DNA of 64,000 nt from JAEZDP01 sp044508265 (GTDB taxonomy: Bacteria > Acidobacteriota > Vicinamibacteria > Vicinamibacterales > Vicinamibacteraceae), in assembly GCA_044508265.1 (NCBI GenBank), contig JBIQIB010000004.1:12341-76340 (forward strand), written 5' to 3'. Both the position numbers and the translations under genes were made by a program. The notes under the pieces are model-generated. The model saw only the letters and a program-made list of their open reading frames with translations. It was not told where the DNA came from and made no database searches. Each line of letters starts with the position of its first letter. Positions within the stretch are counted from its first letter, which is position 1. Shown here piece after piece: positions 10,885-19,545 of the stretch.

Positions 10885-11648
10885 TGCCTTTCTCCGATGT
10901 CGACGATGACGACGGTCACGTTGTCGCGTGTGCCGGCGGCGATGGCCTGATCGACCAGCCGTGCCGCGGTTGCCGCCCGGTCGCCCTCGAACTGCGCGGG
11001 CTCCGCCTGCTCGAGCTCCACGACGCCGTGCAAACCATCGCTCGAGATCAACAGCCGCAACGGCTGGTGGGCGGGCATCTCCGCGACCGACGGTACCACT
11101 TCACGCTCGACGCCCAGGGCGCGGGTCAACGCACGCCGCGTGCCGACGAGCTCACCGGCGGCATCGTGCCTGTCGATGGTGGCCGCATCGTCGTCGGTCA
11201 ACTGGCGCGCCGGTGCGGGGGCGAGGCGATAGATCCGGCTGTCGCCGACATGGGCGAGCGAAATGACGCTGCCCGCGACGAGCACGGCCGCGACGGTGGT
11301 CGCCATGCCTTCGAGCTCGGCATTCGCCTGGGCCGCGAGATGCACGCGCTGGTTGGCGAGCAGCACGGCCGTCCGCAGCCGGTTCGACGTGGTCGTCATC
11401 CGTGGATCCCAGCCGAGCGGCCACGTCGAGTCGTCGCCGTCGTCGGCCGAGCGCGAGATGTAGCCGGCCATCGTCTCCATCGCGAGCTGCGCGGCAATCT
11501 CGCCGGCCTTGTGCCCGCCGACGCCGTCGAACACTGCGTAGAAGCCGAGACGGTCGTCGCACAGGAAGCGATCCTGGTTGACGTCGCGGACGGGTCCGGT
11601 GGACGTCGCGCCTGCGCCGGCGGTGAGGAGCGTGATGGCGCGCGTCAC
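10881..11648 (-). CDS. PP2C-family serine/threonine protein phosphatase
   Basis: This protein removes phosphate from Ser/Thr residues using two metal ions. The 255-residue protein has the PP2C motifs in order: RDVNQDRF near the N-terminus, FDGVGGHKAGE (metal-binding Asp), GMATTVAA, LAHVGDSRIYRL, LLISSDGLHG and a terminal DNVTVVIV. It has no membrane segment and should be cytoplasmic. It overlaps the GspE-type ATPase gene by 4 bp and lies in an operon with three FHA proteins, with three Ser/Thr kinases just beyond. This is the kinase/FHA/phosphatase arrangement known from type VI secretion (PpkA, Fha, PppA), so its likely job is to reverse phosphorylation of the FHA scaffolds or ATPase. Confidence 0.93.
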   Translation of the reverse strand: MTRAITLLTAGAGATSTGPVRDVNQDRFLCDDRLGFYAVFDGVGGHKAGEIAAQLAMETMAGYISRSADDGDDSTWPLGWDPRMTTTSNRLRTAVLLANQRVHLAAQANAELEGMATTVAAVLVAGSVISLAHVGDSRIYRLAPAPARQLTDDDAATIDRHDAAGELVGTRRALTRALGVEREVVPSVAEMPAHQPLRLLISSDGLHGVVELEQAEPAQFEGDRAATAARLVDQAIAAGTRDNVTVVIVDIGERQ

Positions 11649-13477
11649 GCGTGCACCTCGGCCGGCGCCGTCGTGTCCTCGATGGCCACTGTGTGCTCGA
11701 TGACCTCTGCCATCGACGTCTCACCTTCCAGTACCTTGAGCAACGCCGCCTCGCGCAGCGTCCGCATGCCCTGTTCCCGGGCTCGTACGCGCACGTCCGA
11801 GACGGAGGCGCGGCGCATCACCAGGTCTTCGATGGCCGGCGTGACGCGCAGCACCTCGAAGATGCCGGTGCGGCCGCGATAGCCGGTGCCGCTGCAGGCC
11901 TGACAGCCCCTGGCGTCGAACACCGTCACGACGCCGTGCGTCCGCAGGCTCGGGTAGTCGGCCGTCAACGGATGCGTGACCGTGTCGATCTCCATCGGCA
12001 CCCGGCACTCCCGGCAGAGCCGCCGCACCAGCCGCTGCGCGACGACCAGCCGCAGCGCCGACGCGACGACGAACGGCTCGAGCCCCATGTTGAGCAGCCG
12101 CAGCACCGCACCCGACGCGTCGTTGGTGTGCAGGCTCGAGAGCACCATGTGGCCGGTGAGCGCCGCCTTCAGCGCGATGTCGGCGGTCTCGGCGTCGCGG
12201 ACCTCGCCCACCATGATGACGTCGGGGTCCTGGCGCAGGAAGCTGCGCAGCGCCAGCGCGTACGTCAGCTGCTCCGCGTCGCACTGCACCTGGGTGACGC
12301 CGAGGATGCGCGACTCGACGGGGTCTTCGGCAGTGAGGATGGAGCCGTCCTCGGTGTTCAGCCTGTCGAGCAGCGCGTAGAGGGTCGAGCTCTTGCCGCT
12401 GCCCGTCGGTCCCGTGACGAGCAGCAGGCCGTTCGGCAGGTCGGACGCCTCCTCGAGCTGGCGGCGCGTGTCGTCGTCCACGCCGAGATCGCGCAGGTCG
12501 CGGCGCTCACGCGCGCGATCCAGCACGCGCATCACGACCTTCTCGCCCGACACCGACGGCACCAGCGAGAAGCGCAGGTCGATCGGCCGCCCCCAGACGA
12601 GGTCATAGCCGATCCTGGCGTCGATCGGGACGCTGGCGGCCTCGAGCGGGACGTCGGCCATCGCCTTCAGGCGCGCCGTCACCGGCGTGACGACCGACAC
12701 GGGCAGGTCGTGCGCCACGCGAAGCGCCCCGTCTACCCGCACGCGCACACGCAGGCGCGCCTCGGCCGGCTCGACGTGGATGTCGCTCGCGCCGGCTTCG
12801 ACGGCCCGGACGAGGATCTGCTGCACCAGCCGGATCACCACGGGCTCGCGCGCCAGCTGCTCGAGTCCCTCGGCGCCCGTGCCCAGGCTGTCACGCGTGC
12901 GGTTGGCGAAGCTCACGGCCGGCTCGAGGAACTCCTCGAACGGCGTCGCGACGACGGCGCGGTAGGCCTGCTCGGCCGCGACGAGGCTCGCCTCGCCCTG
13001 GTAGCGCAGGTCCATGCCGCGCAGCCAGCGGCTGTAGTGCTTCTGGAGCGCCTCCCGGACCGCGGGCTCGATGGCCAGCAGCGGGACGATCTCGCAGCCC
13101 GAGATCGACTCGAGCGCGCGCCGGTACCTGGTGTCTGTGGGGTTGACGAGGCAGACGTGGATCCGGTTGACCTCCATCTGCGCGGGGAACGCGAGCATGG
13201 CGGCCCACACGGCAGGTGGCACGAGCGTGTTCACGCGCTCGACGAAGTCGGGATACACGGTCATCAACGAGGGGTCGACGACCTTGACGCCGGTGATCTC
13301 CTCGAGCAGCCCGCGCAGCGCGCGGTCGGGCACGAGGTTCAGCGCGGTGACGGCGCCGGCGAGGGTGCTGCCACGCGACGCCTGGAAGATGCGCGCGCTG
13401 TCGACGCGTGCCTGATCGAGCGCCTTCGACGAGACGAGCAGCTCCGCGAGGCGCTGGTCGAACTCGGCGTCGGTCAC
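11645..13477 (-). CDS. PilB/GspE-type secretion ATPase
   Basis: This 610-residue protein belongs to the type II secretion/type IV pilus assembly ATPases. It has an N-terminal MshEN-like region (about 1-150) and a linker. The catalytic part contains ASDIHVEPAEARLRV, Walker A GPTGSGKS (356-363), an Asp box, EDPVE, a Walker B region near DPDVIMVGEVRD and the His box LSSLHTN. C-terminal cysteine pairs (CRECR and CQACSG) form the zinc site typical of PilB/GspE. Tad systems normally use TadA alone, so a second ATPase of the PilB type in this operon is unusual. No PilC, PilM or secretin of that type is nearby. It overlaps both neighbours (FHA protein and PP2C) by 4 bp. Confidence 0.9.
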   Translation of the reverse strand: MTDAEFDQRLAELLVSSKALDQARVDSARIFQASRGSTLAGAVTALNLVPDRALRGLLEEITGVKVVDPSLMTVYPDFVERVNTLVPPAVWAAMLAFPAQMEVNRIHVCLVNPTDTRYRRALESISGCEIVPLLAIEPAVREALQKHYSRWLRGMDLRYQGEASLVAAEQAYRAVVATPFEEFLEPAVSFANRTRDSLGTGAEGLEQLAREPVVIRLVQQILVRAVEAGASDIHVEPAEARLRVRVRVDGALRVAHDLPVSVVTPVTARLKAMADVPLEAASVPIDARIGYDLVWGRPIDLRFSLVPSVSGEKVVMRVLDRARERRDLRDLGVDDDTRRQLEEASDLPNGLLLVTGPTGSGKSSTLYALLDRLNTEDGSILTAEDPVESRILGVTQVQCDAEQLTYALALRSFLRQDPDVIMVGEVRDAETADIALKAALTGHMVLSSLHTNDASGAVLRLLNMGLEPFVVASALRLVVAQRLVRRLCRECRVPMEIDTVTHPLTADYPSLRTHGVVTVFDARGCQACSGTGYRGRTGIFEVLRVTPAIEDLVMRRASVSDVRVRAREQGMRTLREAALLKVLEGETSMAEVIEHTVAIEDTTAPAEVHA

Positions 13478-14739
13478 TCACCACCGCCCTTCAGCTGCAC
13501 CAGCCGCTCGCGCGCCGTCTCGCGGCGGGCATCGCTCGCCGGCAGCCACTCCACGGCCCGTTCGTACCAGCCGATGGCGTCGGCGGCGCGGGCGCGGGCG
13601 TCGAACTGACGGGCCTTCCTGTACGCGTCGTCACCGGCCTCGTGCATCCTGGTGCGCGCGGCCGCGGCTTCCGCGTCGGCGCCCGCGCGCTCGTAGGCAG
13701 CCACCGCGGAACCCCACTCGCCGGCCGCTTCGAGACGCTTGCCGTCGGCGAGCGCCTGCGCCTGCGCCTCCACCTGCCCGGCGCGAGCCTGCTCGAGCAG
13801 CGCCACGGTGTCGCGGAAGCCCGGCATCACGGCCAGCACGCTCTCGAAGGCGCGGGCAGCCTCGCCGAAGCGCTGCGCGGTGAGCGCGCGGCGACCGGCG
13901 GCGTACTGCTCTTCCACTTCCGCCGGGATGGCCGGTTCCGGAGGTGGCGCAGGCCGGCGGGGGCGGCGGGGCGCCGCCCTGGCGGGTGCGGCCTCCGTCG
14001 CGGCAGGCTCCGCCGACGCCGTCGCCTGTTCCTCGTTCTCCGTCGAAGCTGCGTCGCCGTCAGGCGTCGCGCCCTCGTCGGGCTCGGGCGCAGGCGCGGG
14101 CGGCGGCGCCGGCGCGATGGGCTCAGGAGCCACCGACTCTGTCGTCTCGGCCTGCGGCGCCTCCGGAGCCGACATGGAGTCGACGATCCTGTACGCGACC
14201 GCCGCGACGGCCCCGAACATCGCCAGCAGGAAGGCCACGAGGATGACCGGGTTGACGCCCTTCTTCGGCTGGGCGGCAGGCGTCCTCGGACGAACGACGG
14301 GCGTCCCCGCAGGCGGCGTCGGCACGTCGTCCTTCCGGGACGACGGCATGATGAGCGTCTGATCCTGCTCTTCAGGGGCGTCCGGTTCCAGGCCGCCCTC
14401 GGTTGCCGTGTCCTCGTCGTGCGCGAAGGCCGCTGCCGGCACGGCCGGCGTGTCGACGAACACCAGGCGGTAGTCGCCGAACGACACCTCCGTGTCGTGG
14501 GCCAGCGGCAGCCGCGTCACGCGCTGCCCGTCGCTCCAGCTGCCGTTCTGACTGTTCAGGTCGATGAAGTACCACTGCCCGTTCTCCTCGCGGAGCTCGG
14601 CGTGGAAGCGCGAGACCGACTTGCGCGGATCGAGCAGGGCGATGTCGTTGGTCTCGGACCTGCCGATGCGCCAGTCCCGGTGTCCCGGGTCGAACTCTGT
14701 TTCGACGGCGTCATCGCGCCAGATGATCACCTTTGGCAT
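13474..14739 (-). CDS. FHA-domain membrane protein with C-terminal helical repeats
   Basis: This 421-residue protein starts with an FHA domain (residues 1-95), which binds phosphothreonine; key motifs are WRIGRSETND, SVSRFHAEL and NSQNGSW. A linker follows with the acidic Thr motif DQTLIMP (Thr128). One transmembrane helix (about 163-182) comes next, then a Pro/Glu-rich spacer and a TPR-like helical C-terminus (AAGRRALTAQRFGEAARAF, ADAIGWYERAVEWLP). The FHA end should be cytoplasmic and the repeats periplasmic. It overlaps the ATPase gene by 4 bp. It probably links phosphorylation state to a periplasmic part of the Tad machine; this role is inferred. Confidence 0.88.
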   Translation of the reverse strand: MPKVIIWRDDAVETEFDPGHRDWRIGRSETNDIALLDPRKSVSRFHAELREENGQWYFIDLNSQNGSWSDGQRVTRLPLAHDTEVSFGDYRLVFVDTPAVPAAAFAHDEDTATEGGLEPDAPEEQDQTLIMPSSRKDDVPTPPAGTPVVRPRTPAAQPKKGVNPVILVAFLLAMFGAVAAVAYRIVDSMSAPEAPQAETTESVAPEPIAPAPPPAPAPEPDEGATPDGDAASTENEEQATASAEPAATEAAPARAAPRRPRRPAPPPEPAIPAEVEEQYAAGRRALTAQRFGEAARAFESVLAVMPGFRDTVALLEQARAGQVEAQAQALADGKRLEAAGEWGSAVAAYERAGADAEAAAARTRMHEAGDDAYRKARQFDARARAADAIGWYERAVEWLPASDARRETARERLVQLKGGGE

Positions 14740-14755
14740 GGGGAGGGGCTCCTAT

Positions 14756-15670
14756 TCAGCGTGCGGCCGCGGCGCGCGCGAGCAGGCGGGCCGATTCGGT
14801 GCGTGCACGTTCGTGCAGCGCTTCGTTGTCGAGGGTCATGGCCAGCACCTGCTCCCACTGCCGCGCGGCCTCGTCGAACTTCAGCTCCTGTTCCGCGCGG
14901 TCGGCAGCCGCCTGGAAGCTCGCCAGGCGGATGTCGCGCTCGGCCATCACGCGCAGCAGCTCGCGGCGCGCCGGCCCGTGTGACTCGTCCCTGAAGAGCA
15001 CGCCGTGGAACAGGCGGTAGGCGTCGAGCAGCCGGCCGGTCTTCACCGCGAGCACGCCTTCGTCGTAGATCCAGTTGACCGGCTCGCTGCTGGCGGCGCG
15101 CGCCCGCTCCTCGATGGCCTTCGCCTCCGGCGAGTCGAACGGCGTGATGGGCGTATCGGCTGGCAGCGTGGCCTGCGTCCGCGCGTTGCGGGCCGCTGTC
15201 GGGCCCACGTCCGCGACGGGCGCCAGGATCATCAGATAGAACGCGCCGAGCGCGATGACGAGCACGAGCATCGTCAGCACGGCGACCAGCATCAGCCGCA
15301 ACGCCTTGTTCGGCGGCGGGGCGGCCGCCTGCCCCGCGATGGGCGGCGGGGCCGACGCGTGTCCTTCCGCTTCGAAGGTCAGCGTCTGATCGCCGATCTG
15401 GATGACGTCGCCGCCCGAGAGCTGCGCCGCGTGCACGGTGAGGCCGTTGACGCTGAGGCCGTTGGCGCTGTCCTGGTCTTCGATCCGGACGCCGCGCGCC
15501 GTCCACGTGACCAGCGCATGGCGCTTCGAGACGAACGGCGAGTTGAGCACGATCGTGTTGCCGGCGTCGCGGCCGATCGTCACGGAGCGTCCCTGCTCGA
15601 CGGCGTAGACGAGCGCCTCGCCGGAAGGCTGCTGGAGGACGAGTCGTGCGGGAGGTGTGCTGGCACTCAT
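14756..15670 (-). CDS. FHA-domain membrane protein, short form
   Basis: This 304-residue protein has an N-terminal FHA domain (about 8-100: VTIGRDAGNT, FVSKRHALVT, DSANGLSVNG). A Pro/Ala linker follows, then one transmembrane helix (about 123-150, ALRLMLVAVLTMLVLVIALG) and a helical periplasmic C-terminus with TPR-like character. The layout mirrors the neighbouring 421-residue FHA protein, so the two are probably paralogues. It lies 16 bp before that gene and 9 bp after the long FHA gene. The conserved GR, SxxH and NG residues suggest a working phosphothreonine pocket. Unlike its neighbours, I see no acidic Thr motif in its linker. Confidence 0.87.
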   Translation of the reverse strand: MSASTPPARLVLQQPSGEALVYAVEQGRSVTIGRDAGNTIVLNSPFVSKRHALVTWTARGVRIEDQDSANGLSVNGLTVHAAQLSGGDVIQIGDQTLTFEAEGHASAPPPIAGQAAAPPPNKALRLMLVAVLTMLVLVIALGAFYLMILAPVADVGPTAARNARTQATLPADTPITPFDSPEAKAIEERARAASSEPVNWIYDEGVLAVKTGRLLDAYRLFHGVLFRDESHGPARRELLRVMAERDIRLASFQAAADRAEQELKFDEAARQWEQVLAMTLDNEALHERARTESARLLARAAAAR

Positions 15671-15679
15671 ATCTACAGG

Positions 15680-17596
15680 TCAACGCAGCGGCAGGATGAT
15701 GCGCACATTGCCGCCGGCCTCGCGGCGCAGCGTCACGGGCGCGCGCCCGCTCACCGGCACGGTCATGTCGGCGCCCGGCGCATTGCTCAATGCCCCGAGT
15801 CCCTGGACGACGGCGTTACAGAGCGCACCGGGCTCGAGGACGTCGAGCAGGTGCTGGCCCTGCGCCCCCGAGGCCCAGTTCCGGACGCCACTCGATGGGG
15901 CGTGTGTACTCGTTTCCTGCACCGTCAGCGACGGCGTGGCCACGATCCACGCCGGCTCGTCGACGGGACTCGCCTGCTCGGACGGTGCCCGGTCGCGGCG
16001 AGAAGCCGTGCCGCTGGCCGTCGCACTGCCGGCCTTCCGCTGCTCCAGCAGGTACGCGACGATGCCCGGCAGCCGCTCCAGGCCCGGCACGAGGCTGCCC
16101 TGCATCACGCGCGTGTCGACGCCGGACACGGCGAGCTCGACCTGCCGCGTGAACAGGCCGAGGACGGCCACGGTATGCCGCCGGATCAGCAGGCTCGCGA
16201 CGAATCCCAGAACGAGGGTCGCGATGAGGGCCACGACGAGCGCGACACTCCGCTCGCTCGTCGAGGGTTTCGCGTAGCGGACCCACGCCACATGCGGCGT
16301 GCCGGCCCGCGAGAACGGCAGCAGGGCATCCACGACATCGCCCGTGGCGACCACGCGTATCTGGCCGAGCCGGCGCCAGTCCTCTCCCGCGCCCGGCACC
16401 GAGCCGATCGCGGTCCCTGCCTGCCGGATTGGCGCGACCACCTGCCCTGTCGCCGCATCGAGCACCAGCGCGTCGAGGACGCCGTCCTGGCTGAGGACGG
16501 CCTGCACGATGGCCTCGGCGGTCGTCGGCGCGTCGTCGCGTCCCGCGCCGTCGCCGAGCCACGTGACGAGCGTCCGCGCCTGCCGCGTGCTGAGCGCGTC
16601 GATCAGCTGCGCCGACGACGACAGCAGCGGCACGGCAGCGAGGATCATCGCGAGCGCGCCGAGGCCGACGCACAGCAGCATGACCATGCCGCGCCAGGAG
16701 AAGCGCGGGCCTGCGAGGGCGACAGGTGCCTCACCGGCAGCCGCGGCACCTGAGGTCGAGGCCGGGGTCCCTGCAGGCGGTGGCGAGGCCGCCAGCGGCA
16801 GATCCCCGGGCTCCTGGCGATTCGTCTGGATCGGCACGGGTGCGGCTTCGGCCGCCGTGCGGGCGGCAGGGACCGGCGCGGGTGCCGCGACGGGTGCCGG
16901 GGGTGGAGGCGTGGCCGGCACGGGCGGAGCCATCGCTTCACGCGGGATCACCGCGGTCCGCTCGTCGTCATCAGCCTTCGGCAGCACCGGGACGACCTGC
17001 GACGCCGACACCGGGCGCGGCAGCACCGCCGTCCTGTCGTCATCGTCGGATGGGGGCGCAGCCGCGGGCTCCGGCACGGCGGGTGCCGCCTGCGGCGCAG
17101 CCTGAGGAGGTGGCGACGCCGGCGCCACGTGTGCCGCCTCGACGGGAGCGGCTGGCGGCGGGACGGCCGGCGCCGGAACCGGCGGCGGCGCGGCAGGAAT
17201 CGCCGGCGGCGGTACCGCCTCACCCGAGGCCGAGGGCATCTCGATGATGGCCGTCCTGTCGCCTCCAGCACTCGCGGCGCCGTCGAAGCCGGGCGCCGCA
17301 ATCGTCTCGTCCACGACGTCGACCACGATGCGCGCATCGCCGATCACGATTACGTCGCCCGGGTGCAGTTCGGCCGATGCGACCTTCTTGCCGTTCACGA
17401 GCAGTCCGTTGCGGCTGCCAAGGTCGGTGATGCGCGGCACCGGACCGGTGGCGTCCAGCTCCGCGTGACGACGCGACACCTTGCCGTCGTTCAGGCTGAT
17501 GTCGCACTCGGTGGCGCGCCCTACGGTAAGCCGGCCGATGAACAGCAGTTCGCGGGTGCTGTCCCCGGTCTGGACGATGAGCCGACGCGTGTTCAC
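15680..17596 (-). CDS. FHA-domain protein with two membrane helices and an embedded periplasmic domain
   Basis: This 638-residue protein begins with an FHA domain (residues 1-95: TVGRATECD, VSRRHAEL, SRNGLLVNG). A long Pro/Ala-rich linker follows with four acidic Thr motifs: DETIAAP (Thr98), DRTAIIEMP (Thr115), DRTAVLPR (Thr189) and ERTAVIPR (Thr214). Then come a membrane helix (about 300-322), a periplasmic domain of about 120 residues resembling a small sensor, a second helix (about 450-470) and a cytoplasmic tail. It could sense an outside signal and recruit partners through phosphothreonines. It lies 9 bp after tadC. The Cache/PAS nature of the periplasmic part is a guess from layout only. 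Confidence 0.83.
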   Translation of the reverse strand: MNTRRLIVQTGDSTRELLFIGRLTVGRATECDISLNDGKVSRRHAELDATGPVPRITDLGSRNGLLVNGKKVASAELHPGDVIVIGDARIVVDVVDETIAAPGFDGAASAGGDRTAIIEMPSASGEAVPPPAIPAAPPPVPAPAVPPPAAPVEAAHVAPASPPPQAAPQAAPAVPEPAAAPPSDDDDRTAVLPRPVSASQVVPVLPKADDDERTAVIPREAMAPPVPATPPPPAPVAAPAPVPAARTAAEAAPVPIQTNRQEPGDLPLAASPPPAGTPASTSGAAAAGEAPVALAGPRFSWRGMVMLLCVGLGALAMILAAVPLLSSSAQLIDALSTRQARTLVTWLGDGAGRDDAPTTAEAIVQAVLSQDGVLDALVLDAATGQVVAPIRQAGTAIGSVPGAGEDWRRLGQIRVVATGDVVDALLPFSRAGTPHVAWVRYAKPSTSERSVALVVALIATLVLGFVASLLIRRHTVAVLGLFTRQVELAVSGVDTRVMQGSLVPGLERLPGIVAYLLEQRKAGSATASGTASRRDRAPSEQASPVDEPAWIVATPSLTVQETSTHAPSSGVRNWASGAQGQHLLDVLEPGALCNAVVQGLGALSNAPGADMTVPVSGRAPVTLRREAGGNVRIILPLR

Positions 17597-17605
17597 GAAC
17601 GATCC

Positions 17606-18484
17606 TCAGAAATCCTGGTAGATGAACTTCAAGACGATGGGCGCCACGATCACGAGGAGCACGGCAGGGAAGATGAACAGCAGCATCGGGAAGATGATCT
17701 TCTGCGTCGCTTGCCCGCCCGCCTTCTCGGCCCGCTGGAACCGCTCGGTGCGCAGGAACTGCGCCTGCGACTTGAGCACGTCGCCTATCGACGCGCCCAG
17801 CAAATCGGCCTGCACGAGCGTCGACACGAACGACGACACCTGGGGGATCTCGAGCCGCGACGCCATCCCGCGCAGCGCATCCGACCGCGTCGTCCCGAGC
17901 CGGATGTCGTTGAGCACCGCGGTCAGCTCGTCACGGAGCGGACCCGCGAGACCACGTTTGACGAGCCGCTCCAGGGCAATGAGGAATTCGAGCCCGGCCT
18001 CGACCGACAGCGACAGCACGTCGACGGCGCCGGGCAGCGTGCGCACGATCTCGCGCTCGCGCGCCTGCCGGCTGCTCCTCAGCATCCGGTCGGGCAGGTA
18101 GAAGGCCAGGAGTGCCGCGATCACGAAGAACGCCGGGTTGCGGAACAGCGCGAACAGCAGCGCCAGGAACAGCGGGATCAGCAGCGCGAAGAGGATCTTG
18201 GCTCCAAGCAGATGGTTGACCGTGAAGGCCTCTCCCCATCCCGATCGCGCGATCTCGACAGCCGCGCGCGCGCGATAGCCCGGCCAGCCGATCCCGGCCG
18301 CCAGCTTCGACAGCGCCGTGATGACGGGGAAGAAGACCTTGATCATGGCAGGGGCGCCCTGCGGCACCTCGCGCACCGGTGCGCCCGTGTCGCGGGACCG
18401 GCTGGCGCCGCCGAGCGACGACATGAACAGGTACACGGAGAAGAAGAGGCACACGAGCGCCCCGGCAAACATCACCGTCAGCAC
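17606..18484 (-). CDS. tadC: Tad pilus inner-membrane platform protein TadC
   Basis: TadC is one of two GspF-like platform proteins of the Tad pilus. The 292-residue protein has an N-terminal helix (MLTVMFAGALVCLFFSVYLF) and a pair of central helices (LLGAKILFALLIPLFLALLF and FFVIAALLAFYLP). The T2SSF domain follows (LPGAVDVLSLSVEAGLEFL, SSFVSTLVQADLLGASIGDVL), with a closing helix pair (MLLFIFPAVLLVIVAP). Spacing and order after tadB match Tad loci, except that a small pilin-like gene sits between them. It lies 9 bp before that pilin-like gene's stop. Confidence 0.93.
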   Translation of the reverse strand: MLTVMFAGALVCLFFSVYLFMSSLGGASRSRDTGAPVREVPQGAPAMIKVFFPVITALSKLAAGIGWPGYRARAAVEIARSGWGEAFTVNHLLGAKILFALLIPLFLALLFALFRNPAFFVIAALLAFYLPDRMLRSSRQAREREIVRTLPGAVDVLSLSVEAGLEFLIALERLVKRGLAGPLRDELTAVLNDIRLGTTRSDALRGMASRLEIPQVSSFVSTLVQADLLGASIGDVLKSQAQFLRTERFQRAEKAGGQATQKIIFPMLLFIFPAVLLVIVAPIVLKFIYQDF

Positions 18485-18493
18485 GCCGGCCTC

Positions 18494-18673
18494 CTATTTC
18501 GCACCCACGGCCTCGCAATCGTCGGTCCGCACGCAGTCGGCGATGTCCTGCGTCGTCTCCTTCCACGGGAAGAACATCCACATCAGCACGAAGATGCCGA
18601 TGGCCGTCATGATCCCGGCGATCATCAGGTACTCGGTGGTCGTCTGACCGCCGTCGCGCCGTGCGGTCCTCAT
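18494..18673 (-). CDS. Flp-type pilin-like protein lodged between tadB and tadC
   Basis: This 59-residue protein has an Flp pilin signature: a short basic leader ending DGG, then QTTTEYLMIAGIM with Glu at +5 and Tyr at +6 after the predicted cut, and one hydrophobic helix. The C-terminus carries two cysteines (DCVRTDDCE). The start is the ATG that overlaps the tadB stop by 4 bp (ATGA). A pilin inside the platform-gene pair is odd, since flp genes usually head the operon. It may be a minor pilin or a tip/adaptor component. Confidence 0.82.
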   Translation of the reverse strand: MRTARRDGGQTTTEYLMIAGIMTAIGIFVLMWMFFPWKETTQDIADCVRTDDCEAVGAK

Positions 18674-19545
18674 ACGTCCACCTTCACGAGCTTGAACATC
18701 AGCCAGAGGCCCATCAGGTCGAGCGCGGCGATGAGCGTGAGCGACAGCCAGCCGAGCACCGTGCTGAAGAGCGGCGCCGTGTAGTTGGGGTCGATGATCG
18801 AGAACAGGAACAGCATGCCGGGCGGCATCAGGCACATGATGAAGCCCTGCGTCATGCCCTGCGCAGTCATCGCCTTGATCTTGCCGGTCACCTTCTTGCG
18901 CTCGACGATGGTGTCGGCCACGACGGTGAAGGTCTCGCTCAGGTTGCCGCCCGTCTCGCGCAGCGTCAGGATCGAGTCGACCACCAGCCGGACGTCCTCG
19001 AGCGGCACGCGCTCGGCGAAGCGCCGCAGGGCGTCGTCGGTCAGCCGGCCGAGGTGAATCTCCTTGACGACGCGCGCGAGCTCGTCGGCGATGGGCGGTT
19101 TCGACTCCCGCACGGCGAGCTCGAGCGATTGCTGCAGGCTCATGCCCGCGCGCAGGCCGTTGGCCATCAGCCGCAGGGCGTCCACGAGCTGATCGTCGAT
19201 GCGATCGAGCCGCTGCCGCCGGCGGTAGAGCACGAACCCGCGCGGCACCATGTACCCGGCGATGCCGAGAAACAGCCCCCAGAACACCCGGGCGCCCAGC
19301 GCGTCGCCGAGCAGGAAGCCGAGCACCGCACCCGACAGCGTCATGGCCGTGATGAAGCTGCGCGCGCGCTCCACGGTGATCGCCTCGAACATGGCGTCGA
19401 ACTCGTCGACGATCCAGGAGGCATAGACGCGCGTCTGGCGCGTCCACCAGGCGCTCAGGCCCTCGCCCGCGCCGCTGGTGAACACCAGCACCGCCAGCAG
19501 CAGGAGTCCGAACGCGCCGAGCTTCAACAGGAGCAGCGAGGTCAT
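18670..19545 (-). CDS. tadB: Tad pilus inner-membrane platform protein TadB
   Basis: TadB is the partner of TadC in the inner-membrane platform. The 291-residue protein starts MTSLLLLKLGAFGLLLLAV and has further helices (AVLGFLLGDALGARVFWGLF). The T2SSF domain includes LVDALRLMANGLRAGMSLQQ and LVVDSILTLRETGGNLSE, and closing helices are at GFIMCLMPPGMLFLFSI and LSLTLIAALDLMGLWLMF. A longer in-frame reading upstream is out-of-frame shadow of tadA. The ATG at 19545 overlaps the TadA stop by 4 bp, which fixes the start. Confidence 0.93.
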   Translation of the reverse strand: MTSLLLLKLGAFGLLLLAVLVFTSGAGEGLSAWWTRQTRVYASWIVDEFDAMFEAITVERARSFITAMTLSGAVLGFLLGDALGARVFWGLFLGIAGYMVPRGFVLYRRRQRLDRIDDQLVDALRLMANGLRAGMSLQQSLELAVRESKPPIADELARVVKEIHLGRLTDDALRRFAERVPLEDVRLVVDSILTLRETGGNLSETFTVVADTIVERKKVTGKIKAMTAQGMTQGFIMCLMPPGMLFLFSIIDPNYTAPLFSTVLGWLSLTLIAALDLMGLWLMFKLVKVDV

